From Pseudomonadota bacterium (GTDB lineage Bacteria; Pseudomonadota; Gammaproteobacteria; Burkholderiales; Rhodocyclaceae): a DNA stretch of 7,935 nucleotides. The stretch is taken from positions 1 through 7,935 of the forward strand of contig JAJZPJ010000121.1 in assembly GCA_021811225.1 (NCBI GenBank). The letters run 5' to 3'. How positions within the stretch are numbered: position 1 is the stretch's first letter; each line of letters opens with the position of its first letter. Positions 1 through 7,130 of this stretch are shown here, piece after piece. Both the position numbers and the translations under genes were made by a program. The notes under the pieces are model-generated. The model ran no database searches and was not told the DNA's origin. It was given only the letters and a program-made list of their open reading frames with translations.

Positions 1-3000
1 TGGTTGTCCAGCAGCTCGTGCCAGGAGACCCGTCTCGCCCCCAGGGTGCTGCTCGAGGTCGGCACGTTGGTGACCGCGGTCGAGGTGTCGGAGAGCTTGG
101 TCAGGCTCACCACGACGCCGTTGGGCAGGCGCACCATCACCGGCCGGGTGGCCAGCGCCTGACCCAGTTCGACGCCGGCGGTGTTGGCCGGGTAGGTGCT
201 GGAGGTGATCGGCGCGCCGGTCTTGTAGTCGAGGAAGTACTCGAAGCTGTAGCCGCCCACCGAGCAGGCGCTGCCGTTGGGCACGTTGGTGGTGAAGGTG
301 AGCGTGCCCAGCGCCAGCGCCGGGTCGGTGTCGCTGATCTCGACCGTCGGCGGCGTGTCCCCGGTCGCAGGGAAATCGATGTACCAGCCGTTCTTGGTGG
401 TGAGATCGACGCTGTTGCTGGTGCTGGTGCGGATCCTGGCGCCGGTCACCGGATTGGTGGTGTCGGTCAGGATCTGCTGCACCGCGTTGCTCTTGAAGCT
501 GGTGCCGTAGCCCACGGTGCCGAGCAGATCCTTGACCGCGTAGAAGGACTGCGGCGTCAGGTTGCCGATGTCGCTGGCACCCAGATAGCGCCCGGTGCCG
601 ACATAGACCATGTCGGTCGTGCCCACCAGCCCCAGCTCCGGCTTCTCGGTGACCGACTGGACGCAGGCGCCAGAGCTGCTGCGGAAGGAGGCCAGCTGGA
701 AGGCGTCGATGCCGGGATTGCCGATGTCCTGGGTCACGCCCGAGCTGTCGACGTAGGGGCCGTTGATGTCGAAGCGCCACAGGTCGCCGTACAGGTCGCC
801 GCCATAGACCTGGGTCGCGGTGTCGTCGGCGTCGGCGTTGTCCGCCCAGGCGTTGATCCGGGCCAGGCCGCTCGGGCCGTTGGCCGAGGTGACGCAGCCG
901 GTGGGCGAGGCCGAGGTGGTCGGTGCGGCGGTATTGGTGTCGCCGACACCGGTGGCTATCTTGCTGATGATGGCGCCGGTCTGGGCGTTCAACACGTAGA
1001 GGTAGCCGACGCCGTCGCCGGGAGAGACGTTGTTGTAGCCGGAGGTCACCATCACCACCCAGGTGCCGTCGCGCTTCTTGGCGATCACCGGATTGCCGTA
1101 GCTGTAGCCCAGATCGGCGTCGGAGACGTAGCCGCTGCCCGCCGAGGTGTTCGAGGTGAATTCCCAGAGCACGGTCGGATTGGCCGGGTCGGTGATGTCC
1201 AGCGCGTAGTAGCCGCGGCCGCCGGCGTTCAGTCCGCCGATCAGGATGGTGTGCCAGGCGCCGTTGAAATAGGCGTCGCCCGAGGTCGGCGTGCCATCGA
1301 CGAAGTAGCGGTGATTGGTGCCGTAATCGACGTCGGCGAGCTTGTACAGGTTGGGCATCACGATCGAGGGCACGTAGGCCCATTGCTCCTGGCCGGTGGT
1401 GGCGTCGAAGGCGTGGAGCATGCCGTCGTTGGCCGCCGCATAGACCATGCCCTCGCGGTTGGTGTTGGCGGTCTTGAAGGCGCTGTAGCCGGCATCGACG
1501 TAGTTGTAGACCGGCGCCTTGACATACACCGCCTCGGCCGAGACGATGTCGCCCAGGACGTGGGTCCGGGTGCGGTACAGCGTGCCCTCGTTGCTGCGGT
1601 CGCCGTCCAGGTAATCGACCAGATTGGCGCCGCCCAGAGCCGCCTGCTGGGTGGCGGTGAGCGTCGGGTACTGGGACAGGGCCGCGGCGGTGGTGTTGTC
1701 GAAGTAGCTCTGCTCGGGCACCGCCACCAGCGCGCTGGGGGCCGAGGTCAGCGTGCTCCAGCTGAAGGCCTTGCGCTTGTTCGCCGCGGAGGGATCGAAG
1801 GTGTAGATGTTGCGCGCGGTGTAGGCCTTGGCGTCGAGCAGCGCCTGCGCCGACCAGTCGATGGTCGGGGCGATCGCGCCGGTGGTCAGATCGATCTGCT
1901 GGCGCACCAGTTCGCCGGTCCAGTCGACGGTGGTGAAGGTCGAGCTGAAGACGAAGTTGTCGCCGGAGGTGACGTTGGGATTGCTGGTGGTGGCCGCCGC
2001 CGCCGCGCCGACGCGGGCGCTGACCCCGGCCAGGGCGTCGGCCAGGCCGGTGGACAGCGAGGCCGGATTGGCGGCGCTGTAGTAGCTGCCCCGGCCATTG
2101 ACCGCCGCGTGCCACAGATCGTCGATGGCGCTGGGCTGATCCGATGAGGGCACCGGCCAGTTGCAGGGGCTGCTGGCCGCCGACCAGGGGCAGGGATTCG
2201 AATTGGCGTCATTGACCGTGCCGACCTTGACGTTGTAGAAGTCGCCCGAGGTGTCGGTCTCGTAGCTCGGCGAATAGCTCATGTCGCCGGGCGCGCCCAG
2301 GCCCAGGGTGAAGGTGGTCATGTGCTGATGCGTGGCGGTGTCCTTGGCGTTGGTCGGGACGTTGTCCTGGGACACGTCGGTGCCCAGCGCGCCGATCGAG
2401 CCGGCCGGGCGCAGGTCGGTCATGTAGTAGTACTCGGCGACGTCGGCCAGGGTGCCGCTGGCGTTGGTCGCGGCGCCGCCGTCGAACTGCGGGCGCGGCG
2501 TGGCGGTGACGTTGTTGTCGTAGTTGCCGACGGCGCCGCCGCCGATGATCGAGCCGGCGCCGCTGTTGATGCAGCCGGCGCTGCCGTTGTTGCAGGAACC
2601 GGAATTCCAGTAGCCGTCGGTCGACAGGATGGTGAAGTTCTGCTGGCAGGAATACTGGATCGGATCGGCGACCGCCTGGCCGTTGTAGCTCGCGATGTCC
2701 TTGGCGTAGATCCTGCCGGCCACCGAGAGCAGGGAGCGCAGCGGCGTGCTGTTGCCGGGATTCGCCGCGTAGAACTTGGCGTACCAGTTGGCCTTTTGCG
2801 TCGCGTCGAAGTCGGCGATGTTGAGGAGGTCGCTGCCGGTGTTGTTGTTCATCGACATGTAGCCGACGCGGTAGCGGCTGTCGATGCCCGAGAAGGCCAG
2901 CCCGGCCGCGGTCTTCATCATCTGCATGCGGGTGTGGTAGTAGGCGTACCAGTTGGCGAAGTTGGTCATCTCCTCCGCATAGCTGCAGGTGGCGCCGGCG

Positions 3001-4229
3001 CAGTCGGTGCGCGTCGCGGCTTTCGGATAGCTGGTCGTGGTCGGCACGATGTCGACGCGCTGGAAGGTCGCCGCCGGGATGCCCGTGCCCGGCGTCGCCG
3101 CGACCGCGGTGACGCCGCCGCCGATCACCGAGGGCGAGGGCAGGGAGAGACTGAGTTTGGCGTAAGCGATCGAGAAGGGCCAGCCGTTGGGACTGGCGCC
3201 GGTGCCGGGCAGCGCGGTGACGGTGATCGTCGCCCACCCCCGGCCGCCGCTGGCGCAATTGCCCGAGCAACTGACCGTGTATTCGGGCGAGGAGGCGTAG
3301 CTGCCGGCGAGACTGACGACGCTGGCGGCCAGCGCGCCGATGTTGGCTCCGCTGGCGGTCGAGCCGAGGATCTCGACGCCGTTGATCTTGATGCTGCCGA
3401 TGTTCGCGCCTGAATACAGCTTCTTGATCGTGAATGTGACTGTGGCCAGGACTTCGGCAATCGCAGAATTGCCGCCCGAGGTGGCGCCGTAGATGTTGAG
3501 CGTCTGGTAGGCGCCGGCCTGGGTGGCCTGGCAGCTGGCGAGCGTGCTGTCGGTGCACCAGCGGATCCGGGCGGGATAGGTGTAGCTGCCGGTGGGCACG
3601 GCGGAGTTGGTGCAGTTCCTGAGATCGGCGGCGGTGCAGTATTGCTGCGGCACGATGGTGTAATAGTAGGGCGCGCCGGTGATCGTCCTGGCGTAAGCGT
3701 AGGTACTGTTCGGATAGGTGTAGTCGCTGTCGGCGACGCAGTTGGTATAGCTCGTGTCGGTGCACCACTCCCGGCCGGGATAGGCGCTGGTGAGATTGAG
3801 GGTGGAACGACTCTGCACGCCGAAGCCGTCGACCGGCACCGAGGTCCAGGGCGAGCCCATGCTCGGGAAGCTGGTGCCGTCGGCATTGACCGGCGGCGTG
3901 TAGGTGACCGCCGGATTGTAGGCGACGCCGTTGAAGTCGGCTTCGTTGTAGGGCGGATCGCCCAGGCGGCAGTTGGTCAGACTGCCGCTGCCGGTCTTGC
4001 AGTATCGGCCCGAGGAGACGTAGTCGGGAACGTAGTCCCAGCTCATGCTGCCCGAGTCGTCGAGCGCGTACATGATGTTGGGCTTGACCACGGTGTTGGA
4101 AGAGTTGACCAGCGGCGTGGTGGACAGGTCGGTCAGCGCCGCCTGGGCGTTGCCGGCGGGAAACGCCAATGCCGCCAAGGACACCAGCGCCGCCGAGGCC
4201 AGGTTCAGGAAGTGCTCACGAATGCGCAT
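1..4229 (-). CDS. pilY1: PilY1, type IV pilus tip adhesin / assembly factor (3' end cut by window edge)
   Basis: PilY1 sits at the pilus tip, promotes pilus extension with the minor pilins, and mediates adhesion and surface sensing (family knowledge). The frame is open from ATG 4229 to the window edge, giving 1409 codons; I translated it without finding a frameshift. Residues 1-30 are a Sec signal peptide ending AQA. A vWA domain begins near residue 50 with the MIDAS motif DDSGS (57-61). It is interrupted by about 360 residues and resumes at FANWYAYYHTRM (424-435), with STDGYWN (536-542) and THQHMTTFTLGLG near 634-646. The C-terminal Neisseria PilC-type beta-propeller (from about 757) has VLGDIV (891-896), YAAANDGMLHAFDA near 930, YGGDLYGDLWRFD (from 1142), GTGRYLG (1211-1217) and QSFYAVKD. 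The last visible residues, RRVSWHELLDN, resemble the usual C-terminus, so little is missing. A strong Shine-Dalgarno supports ATG 4229. It is longer than the roughly 1160 residues of P. aeruginosa PilY1 because of the N-terminal insertion. Confidence 0.95.
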   Translation of the reverse strand, partial: MRIREHFLNLASAALVSLAALAFPAGNAQAALTDLSTTPLVNSSNTVVKPNIMYALDDSGSMSWDYVPDYVSSGRYCKTGSGSLTNCRLGDPPYNEADFNGVAYNPAVTYTPPVNADGTSFPSMGSPWTSVPVDGFGVQSRSTLNLTSAYPGREWCTDTSYTNCVADSDYTYPNSTYAYARTITGAPYYYTIVPQQYCTAADLRNCTNSAVPTGSYTYPARIRWCTDSTLASCQATQAGAYQTLNIYGATSGGNSAIAEVLATVTFTIKKLYSGANIGSIKINGVEILGSTASGANIGALAASVVSLAGSYASSPEYTVSCSGNCASGGRGWATITVTALPGTGASPNGWPFSIAYAKLSLSLPSPSVIGGGVTAVAATPGTGIPAATFQRVDIVPTTTSYPKAATRTDCAGATCSYAEEMTNFANWYAYYHTRMQMMKTAAGLAFSGIDSRYRVGYMSMNNNTGSDLLNIADFDATQKANWYAKFYAANPGNSTPLRSLLSVAGRIYAKDIASYNGQAVADPIQYSCQQNFTILSTDGYWNSGSCNNGSAGCINSGAGSIIGGGAVGNYDNNVTATPRPQFDGGAATNASGTLADVAEYYYMTDLRPAGSIGALGTDVSQDNVPTNAKDTATHQHMTTFTLGLGAPGDMSYSPSYETDTSGDFYNVKVGTVNDANSNPCPWSAASSPCNWPVPSSDQPSAIDDLWHAAVNGRGSYYSAANPASLSTGLADALAGVSARVGAAAAATTSNPNVTSGDNFVFSSTFTTVDWTGELVRQQIDLTTGAIAPTIDWSAQALLDAKAYTARNIYTFDPSAANKRKAFSWSTLTSAPSALVAVPEQSYFDNTTAAALSQYPTLTATQQAALGGANLVDYLDGDRSNEGTLYRTRTHVLGDIVSAEAVYVKAPVYNYVDAGYSAFKTANTNREGMVYAAANDGMLHAFDATTGQEQWAYVPSIVMPNLYKLADVDYGTNHRYFVDGTPTSGDAYFNGAWHTILIGGLNAGGRGYYALDITDPANPTVLWEFTSNTSAGSGYVSDADLGYSYGNPVIAKKRDGTWVVMVTSGYNNVSPGDGVGYLYVLNAQTGAIISKIATGVGDTNTAAPTTSASPTGCVTSANGPSGLARINAWADNADADDTATQVYGGDLYGDLWRFDINGPYVDSSGVTQDIGNPGIDAFQLASFRSSSGACVQSVTEKPELGLVGTTDMVYVGTGRYLGASDIGNLTPQSFYAVKDLLGTVGYGTSFKSNAVQQILTDTTNPVTGARIRTSTSNSVDLTTKNGWYIDFPATGDTPPTVEISDTDPALALGTLTFTTNVPNGSACSVGGYSFEYFLDYKTGAPITSSTYPANTAGVELGQALATRPVMVRLPNGVVVSLTKLSDTSTAVTNVPTSSSTLGARRVSWHELLDN
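3120..3464 (-). other. Beta-rich adhesin-like module inserted in the PilY1 vWA domain
   Basis: PilY1 residues about 256-370 are rich in Gly, Ser, Thr, Ala and Val and look like alternating beta strands. They include IGSIKINGVEIL (277-288), a small helix-like ALAASVVSLAGSYASSPEY (299-317) and WATITVTALPGTGASPNGW (332-350). The order 'INGVEI - Ala-rich helix - SPEY - TITVTA - GTGA-PNG' recalls modules I associate with large adhesins and phage tail-type proteins; this is inference from pattern memory. It also holds a close cysteine pair, C321 and C325. It lies between MIDAS strand 1 and the next vWA helix, so it would project from the vWA fold. Confidence 0.45.
3531..4001 (-). repeat. Four degenerate cysteine-pair modules inside PilY1
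   Basis: Within PilY1 residues 77-233 the pattern aromatic-C-(T/K)-x(6-8)-C occurs four times: YCKTGSGSLTNC (C77/C87), WCTDTSYTNC (C156/C164), YCTAADLRNC (C198/C206) and WCTDSTLASC (C225/C233). The second and fourth are near-identical at their starts, and YTYP is found both after module 2 (170-173) and before module 4 (216-219). I infer short disulfide-closed loops in an exported protein, arisen by internal duplication and drift. The DNA repeats themselves are diverged, so this is a protein-level repeat. Confidence 0.7.
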
Positions 4230-4233
4230 GTCG

Positions 4234-4240
4234 TTCTCCC
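4234..4240 (-). promoter_or_regulatory. Ribosome binding site of pilY1
   Basis: On the minus strand GGGAGAA lies 4 nt before ATG 4229, within the 23-nt gap after the pilX stop. It is the clearest Shine-Dalgarno in the operon and fixes the pilY1 start. Confidence 0.75.
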
Positions 4241-4252
4241 GGAAGGGGTTGG

Positions 4253-4924
4253 TCACATCGCCACCACGGCCTGGACGAAGCTCACGGTGCCGCGCGGCCC
4301 CTGGGTGCGCGCGGTGATGCGGTAATAGACCTGGGTCGAGCCGAACAGGGAGACGCTGCCCGCGCCCTTGCTCGACGAGCTGGCGCCGCCCGAGACCGAG
4401 GTGACGCAGCTCATGCCCGCGCTGGTGGGCGACCCGGTGGTGGTGCACAGCCGATGGATCACGTAGGAGACGGTATTGCCGGCGCTGTCTGCGGGCAGGG
4501 TCTTGGTCAGGCCCAGGCCGCTGAGATAAGTCCACAGCGCCGTCCAGGTGGCCGGCGACACGGATGCGCTGTCGGGCGCGTAATACTGCGGATTGAGGCC
4601 GTTGGCGAGATAGCCGGCGGTGGCGCCGGGCACCGCGTTGCCGGCGTAGCTGGTGCCGTCGAGATCGTAGGGCGCGGTCGGGCTGGCGGTCGAGGTGGAA
4701 CTGGCGACCAGATCCGCCACCGCCGCCTCGATGCCGGCGTCGCCGGACATGGCCGCCGACTGCTGGAAGGCGACGTTGCCGGCCACCAGGGTCGCGGTAT
4801 CGACCGAGCGCAGCAGGGCCAGGGCGGCGAGCGTCATCACCACCAGCACGATCAGGGCGATCATCAGGATCACCCCGCGCTGGCGGCGCGGTAGCGGCGG
4901 GCGACGTTGGGCTCGGTTCAACAT
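4253..4924 (-). CDS. pilX: PilX, type IV pilus assembly minor pilin
   Basis: A 223-residue PilX-family minor pilin, part of the tip/priming complex with PilV, PilW and PilY1. The basic leader of 17 residues ends QRG17 and is followed by the hydrophobic helix VILMIALIVLVVM. Next comes the PilX N-terminal signature LLRSVDTATLVAGNVAFQQS (37-56) and SGDAGIEAAVADL (60-72). The residue at mature position +5 is Ile rather than the Glu of most pilins; absence of Glu5 is common in this family and in the related GspK. C160 and C173 probably form a disulfide. The C-terminus keeps YRITARTQGPRGTVSFVQ, a usual PilX ending. ATG 4924 overlaps the pilW stop (ATGTTGA), so translation is probably coupled. Without processing the leader is unusually Arg/Pro-rich. 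Confidence 0.93.
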   Translation of the reverse strand: MLNRAQRRPPLPRRQRGVILMIALIVLVVMTLAALALLRSVDTATLVAGNVAFQQSAAMSGDAGIEAAVADLVASSTSTASPTAPYDLDGTSYAGNAVPGATAGYLANGLNPQYYAPDSASVSPATWTALWTYLSGLGLTKTLPADSAGNTVSYVIHRLCTTTGSPTSAGMSCVTSVSGGASSSSKGAGSVSLFGSTQVYYRITARTQGPRGTVSFVQAVVAM

Positions 4925-6021
4925 CCGGTCTTGTCCATCCAGAGAACGTTGCGCAGCGGGATCAGCGTCTGGAAAACCTTGTAGCGGTAGTTCCCCCAGT
5001 TGGGGATGCCGGAGAGGTTGAAGCTGCCGCCGGCGCCGACCCGGTAGGTCGGCACGGTCGCGGTGACGGCGGTCTGCTGGTACTGGTTGCTGCGCGCCAG
5101 CAGGGCCACCGCCACCGCCGGAATGCGCGCCCAGGAACAGGCGTTGGCCGGATTGTCGGTGGCGTCGGCGGCAACGCTGGTCTGGTCCCAGGTGTCCGGA
5201 ATGTCGGGACCGGTCGTGAGCGAGCCGGCCGCGGTGTCGCGACCGTAGCTGGCCTTCAGGCCGACGATGCCGGCGGTGATCGTCGGCCACACCGTCGGGT
5301 CGGGCGGGATCGTCGCTTTCGTGGCGTCCTCGCACGGGCTGTTCAACATGTCGCAGCGGGTCAGGTTGCCGTTTCTCACCGCATAGACGTAGACCTGCGG
5401 CGCCTGGCCCAGGTCGAACAGGTTGGCGGCGCTGCTGTAGGTGACGCCGGGGCCGGCGGCCGGATTCCACTGGTTGGCGGCGGTGCTGATGACCGAGGTG
5501 GAGGCGGGCGTGGTCGGGGTGATCTGCCCCAGCCAGCAGGCTTTACCGGTCTCCGACAGGACGATGAAGTCGTTCGGCGAGAGGGCGGCGACGTTGTTCA
5601 AGCCGATGGTCGGGAAGCTGCTGTTGGTCGCCAGCGTCACCCCCTCGACCACCCCGTTGCTGTTGCCGTAGGCGACCTGGATGACGTCGCTGCCGGCATC
5701 GCCGGTCGGTATTCCGGGCGGGTCGATGACCACCGGCGCCGCGGTGAAGCTGAAGTTCTGGGCCGCACGCGCGCTGTTGTAGACATTGACGGTGCAGTTC
5801 AGGACATTGGCCGAGGCGAAGCCGTAACCGGCCAGACGCAGATCCTGGGACAGGCTGTAGAGGCCCAGGGTGCCGTTGATCTGGGCATCGCCGCCGGAGA
5901 GCGTGGTGCGCTTCTGGTGCTCGCTCAGTTCCAGCATCTGCATGATGACCACGACGCCGATCAGGCCGATGATCAGGCCGACCAGGATCTCGATCAGGGA
6001 GAAGCCGCGCTGTCGGGTCAT
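4918..6021 (-). CDS. pilW: PilW, type IV pilus assembly minor pilin
   Basis: A 367-residue PilW-family prepilin. The leader MTRQRG is followed by FSLIEILVGLIIGLIGVVVI, with Glu at mature +5 and a membrane-spanning helix. Family hallmarks are SQDLRLAGYG (58-67), DVIQVAYG (112-119), IVGLKASYGRD (252-262) and the C-terminal RYKVFQTLIPLRN (346-358). PilW is a large minor pilin that couples the PilV/PilX/PilY1 tip complex to the fibre (family knowledge). It has several cysteines (76, 162, 223, 230, 295) and ends with a cysteine at 367. ATG 6021 has GAGG 3 nt upstream. An alternative ATG at 6033 overlaps the pilV stop (ATGGTGA) and would give a 10-residue leader beginning MVRIM; I cannot decide between them. 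pilX starts inside its last codons. Confidence 0.93.
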   Translation of the reverse strand: MTRQRGFSLIEILVGLIIGLIGVVVIMQMLELSEHQKRTTLSGGDAQINGTLGLYSLSQDLRLAGYGFASANVLNCTVNVYNSARAAQNFSFTAAPVVIDPPGIPTGDAGSDVIQVAYGNSNGVVEGVTLATNSSFPTIGLNNVAALSPNDFIVLSETGKACWLGQITPTTPASTSVISTAANQWNPAAGPGVTYSSAANLFDLGQAPQVYVYAVRNGNLTRCDMLNSPCEDATKATIPPDPTVWPTITAGIVGLKASYGRDTAAGSLTTGPDIPDTWDQTSVAADATDNPANACSWARIPAVAVALLARSNQYQQTAVTATVPTYRVGAGGSFNLSGIPNWGNYRYKVFQTLIPLRNVLWMDKTGC

Positions 6022-6026
6022 GATCC

Positions 6027-6524
6027 TCACCATGAGCAGGCGCTGCCGTTGGAGACGGTGCAGTTCAGCTCGGTCACGGTGCTGTAGCTGTGCGCGCTCT
6101 GTCCGGGCAACTGCCAATGGACGGTGACCGTCATCTCGATGGGGCTGGCCGGATTCGTCTGCGCCATCAGGACCGTCGGCGCATTGGTCGAGGCGGTGAC
6201 GCCGGGCAACTGGGCCGCCACGTCGCCGGCCCAGGTCGTGTAGTAGCTGCCGCTCGGGCTATTGTAGGCGGCCTGCATGGTGGCGAAATTCTTGCTGCCG
6301 ACCCAGGCGTCGCTGATCAATTCGTTGGCCAGGAGCGCGGCGTCGGTGCGGTACTTGGCGTCGGCGACGTCCTTGATCGACATCGCCTGCAGGCCGACCA
6401 CCGCGAGCACGCCGACGGCGAAGATGAGGATGCCGATCAGCGCTTCGAGCAGCACGAAGCCGCCCTGCGCTCGCGTTGAGGCGTTTGGCGGAGGAGGCAT
6501 GGCGGCCCGGCCGATGGCGCGCAT
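6027..6524 (-). CDS. pilV: PilV, type IV pilus modification / minor pilin protein
   Basis: A 165-residue PilV-family prepilin. The leader ends RAQGG22, followed by FVLLEALIGILIFAVGVLAV with Glu at mature +5. The family-typical GLQAMSIKDVADAKYRTDAA (44-63) and LANELISDAW (65-74) come next. PilV belongs to the core minor-pilin set that primes assembly with PilW, PilX and PilY1. C155 and C163 close a short C-terminal loop just before the terminal SW. The start is ambiguous: GTG 6527 and ATG 6524 are adjacent behind AGGGA (6539-6535), and ATG 6500 would give a 14-residue leader beginning MPPPPN. I chose the first ATG. It begins 4 nt after the fimT stop, and pilW starts 5 nt after its own stop. 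Confidence 0.92.
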   Translation of the reverse strand: MRAIGRAAMPPPPNASTRAQGGFVLLEALIGILIFAVGVLAVVGLQAMSIKDVADAKYRTDAALLANELISDAWVGSKNFATMQAAYNSPSGSYYTTWAGDVAAQLPGVTASTNAPTVLMAQTNPASPIEMTVTVHWQLPGQSAHSYSTVTELNCTVSNGSACSW

Positions 6525-6528
6525 CACG

Positions 6529-7113
6529 TCAGCATCCCTGGGAATTGGTCAGCGAGTAGGCCACGTTCGGATCGCACAGCCGGACCGTGCCGGACGGGCT
6601 GACCACCACGCGCAGGCAGCGCATGTCGGAGGAACCCGTGCCGCAGTTGCCGCCGGTGGGGTTGGTGAGGTCGATGTCGGTGTCGTAGGATTGAACCGGC
6701 GTCACCCGCCCGAAACCATTGAAGACGATCTGCCCGCTCGTCGCCACGGTGTTCTGCGTTGCCGCGACGACGACGTTGGGCGTGCCGCTCGCCCCCTGCT
6801 TCTGGATCACCTGGGCGCCGCTGCCGCAGGCGGCGGTGGGATCGCTGCTGCTCAGCACCCAGTCGGGCCCGGCTGCCGACACGGCGCAGCTGTCGTCGAT
6901 GCTGGTGGTCAGGGAAAAGTAGGCCAGATTGTTGTCCTTGATCGCCTCGGCGCGCGCCCGTTGCAGGCCGCCCAGGATCGATTCGGCGGCGGTGCGGATC
7001 TGGTTGTTCTGGATGAAGGTGGTCAGCGCCGGCGCGCCGATCAAGAGCAGCAAGGCGGTGATGGCCAGTCCGGTCATCAGTTCGATCAGCGTCACGCCGC
7101 CCTGTCTGCCCAC
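6529..7113 (-). CDS. fimT: FimT / GspH-family pseudopilin
   Basis: A 194-residue GspH/FimT-family minor pilin starting at GTG. The leader MGRQGG is followed by VTLIELMTGLAITALLLLIG, with Glu at mature +5, and then by IRTAAESILGGLQRARAEAI (39-58), the standard GspH/FimT helix continuation. The C-terminal domain has GQIVFNGFGRVTP (127-139) and LRVVVSPSGTVRLCDP (167-182), the usual FimT end region. Six cysteines (76, 96, 157, 166, 180, 194) could make three disulfides. FimT proteins contribute to pilus assembly and, in naturally competent species, to DNA binding through a C-terminal GRxR motif; here the matching site reads G175-T-V-R178. GTG 7113 is chosen because GAGGGG lies 6 nt upstream. It could equally be called FimU or GspH. 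Confidence 0.9.
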   Translation of the reverse strand: MGRQGGVTLIELMTGLAITALLLLIGAPALTTFIQNNQIRTAAESILGGLQRARAEAIKDNNLAYFSLTTSIDDSCAVSAAGPDWVLSSSDPTAACGSGAQVIQKQGASGTPNVVVAATQNTVATSGQIVFNGFGRVTPVQSYDTDIDLTNPTGGNCGTGSSDMRCLRVVVSPSGTVRLCDPNVAYSLTNSQGC

Positions 7114-7119
7114 CTTCGT

Positions 7120-7125
7120 CCCCTC
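7120..7125 (-). promoter_or_regulatory. Ribosome binding site of fimT
   Basis: GAGGGG on the minus strand lies 6 nt before GTG 7113, inside the 17-nt pilE-fimT gap. It decides the start: the same frame is open further upstream, but only as an out-of-frame reading through pilE. Confidence 0.65.
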
Positions 7126-7130
7126 GCAGT

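Noticed and set aside
18..2147. 709-codon open frame on the plus strand, antisense to pilY1
   Set aside because: The product is Gly/Val/Arg/Asp-rich with no domain or start signal. It mirrors the GC-rich codons of pilY1, whose own frame encodes recognisable conserved motifs throughout.
2322..3413. 363-codon plus-strand frame antisense to pilY1
   Set aside because: Low-complexity Ala/Gly/Arg/Val product typical of antisense reading of GC-rich genes, with no ribosome binding site.
2209..3768. 519-codon minus-strand frame inside pilY1
   Set aside because: It is another frame of the same strand, giving an Arg/Gln/His-rich sequence without family motifs, while the pilY1 frame there encodes vWA motifs such as STDGYWN.
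4925..5470. N-terminal extension of pilX into the pilW gene
   Set aside because: Out-of-frame reading of pilW. The prepilin leader must be near the N-terminus, and ATG 4924 provides that.
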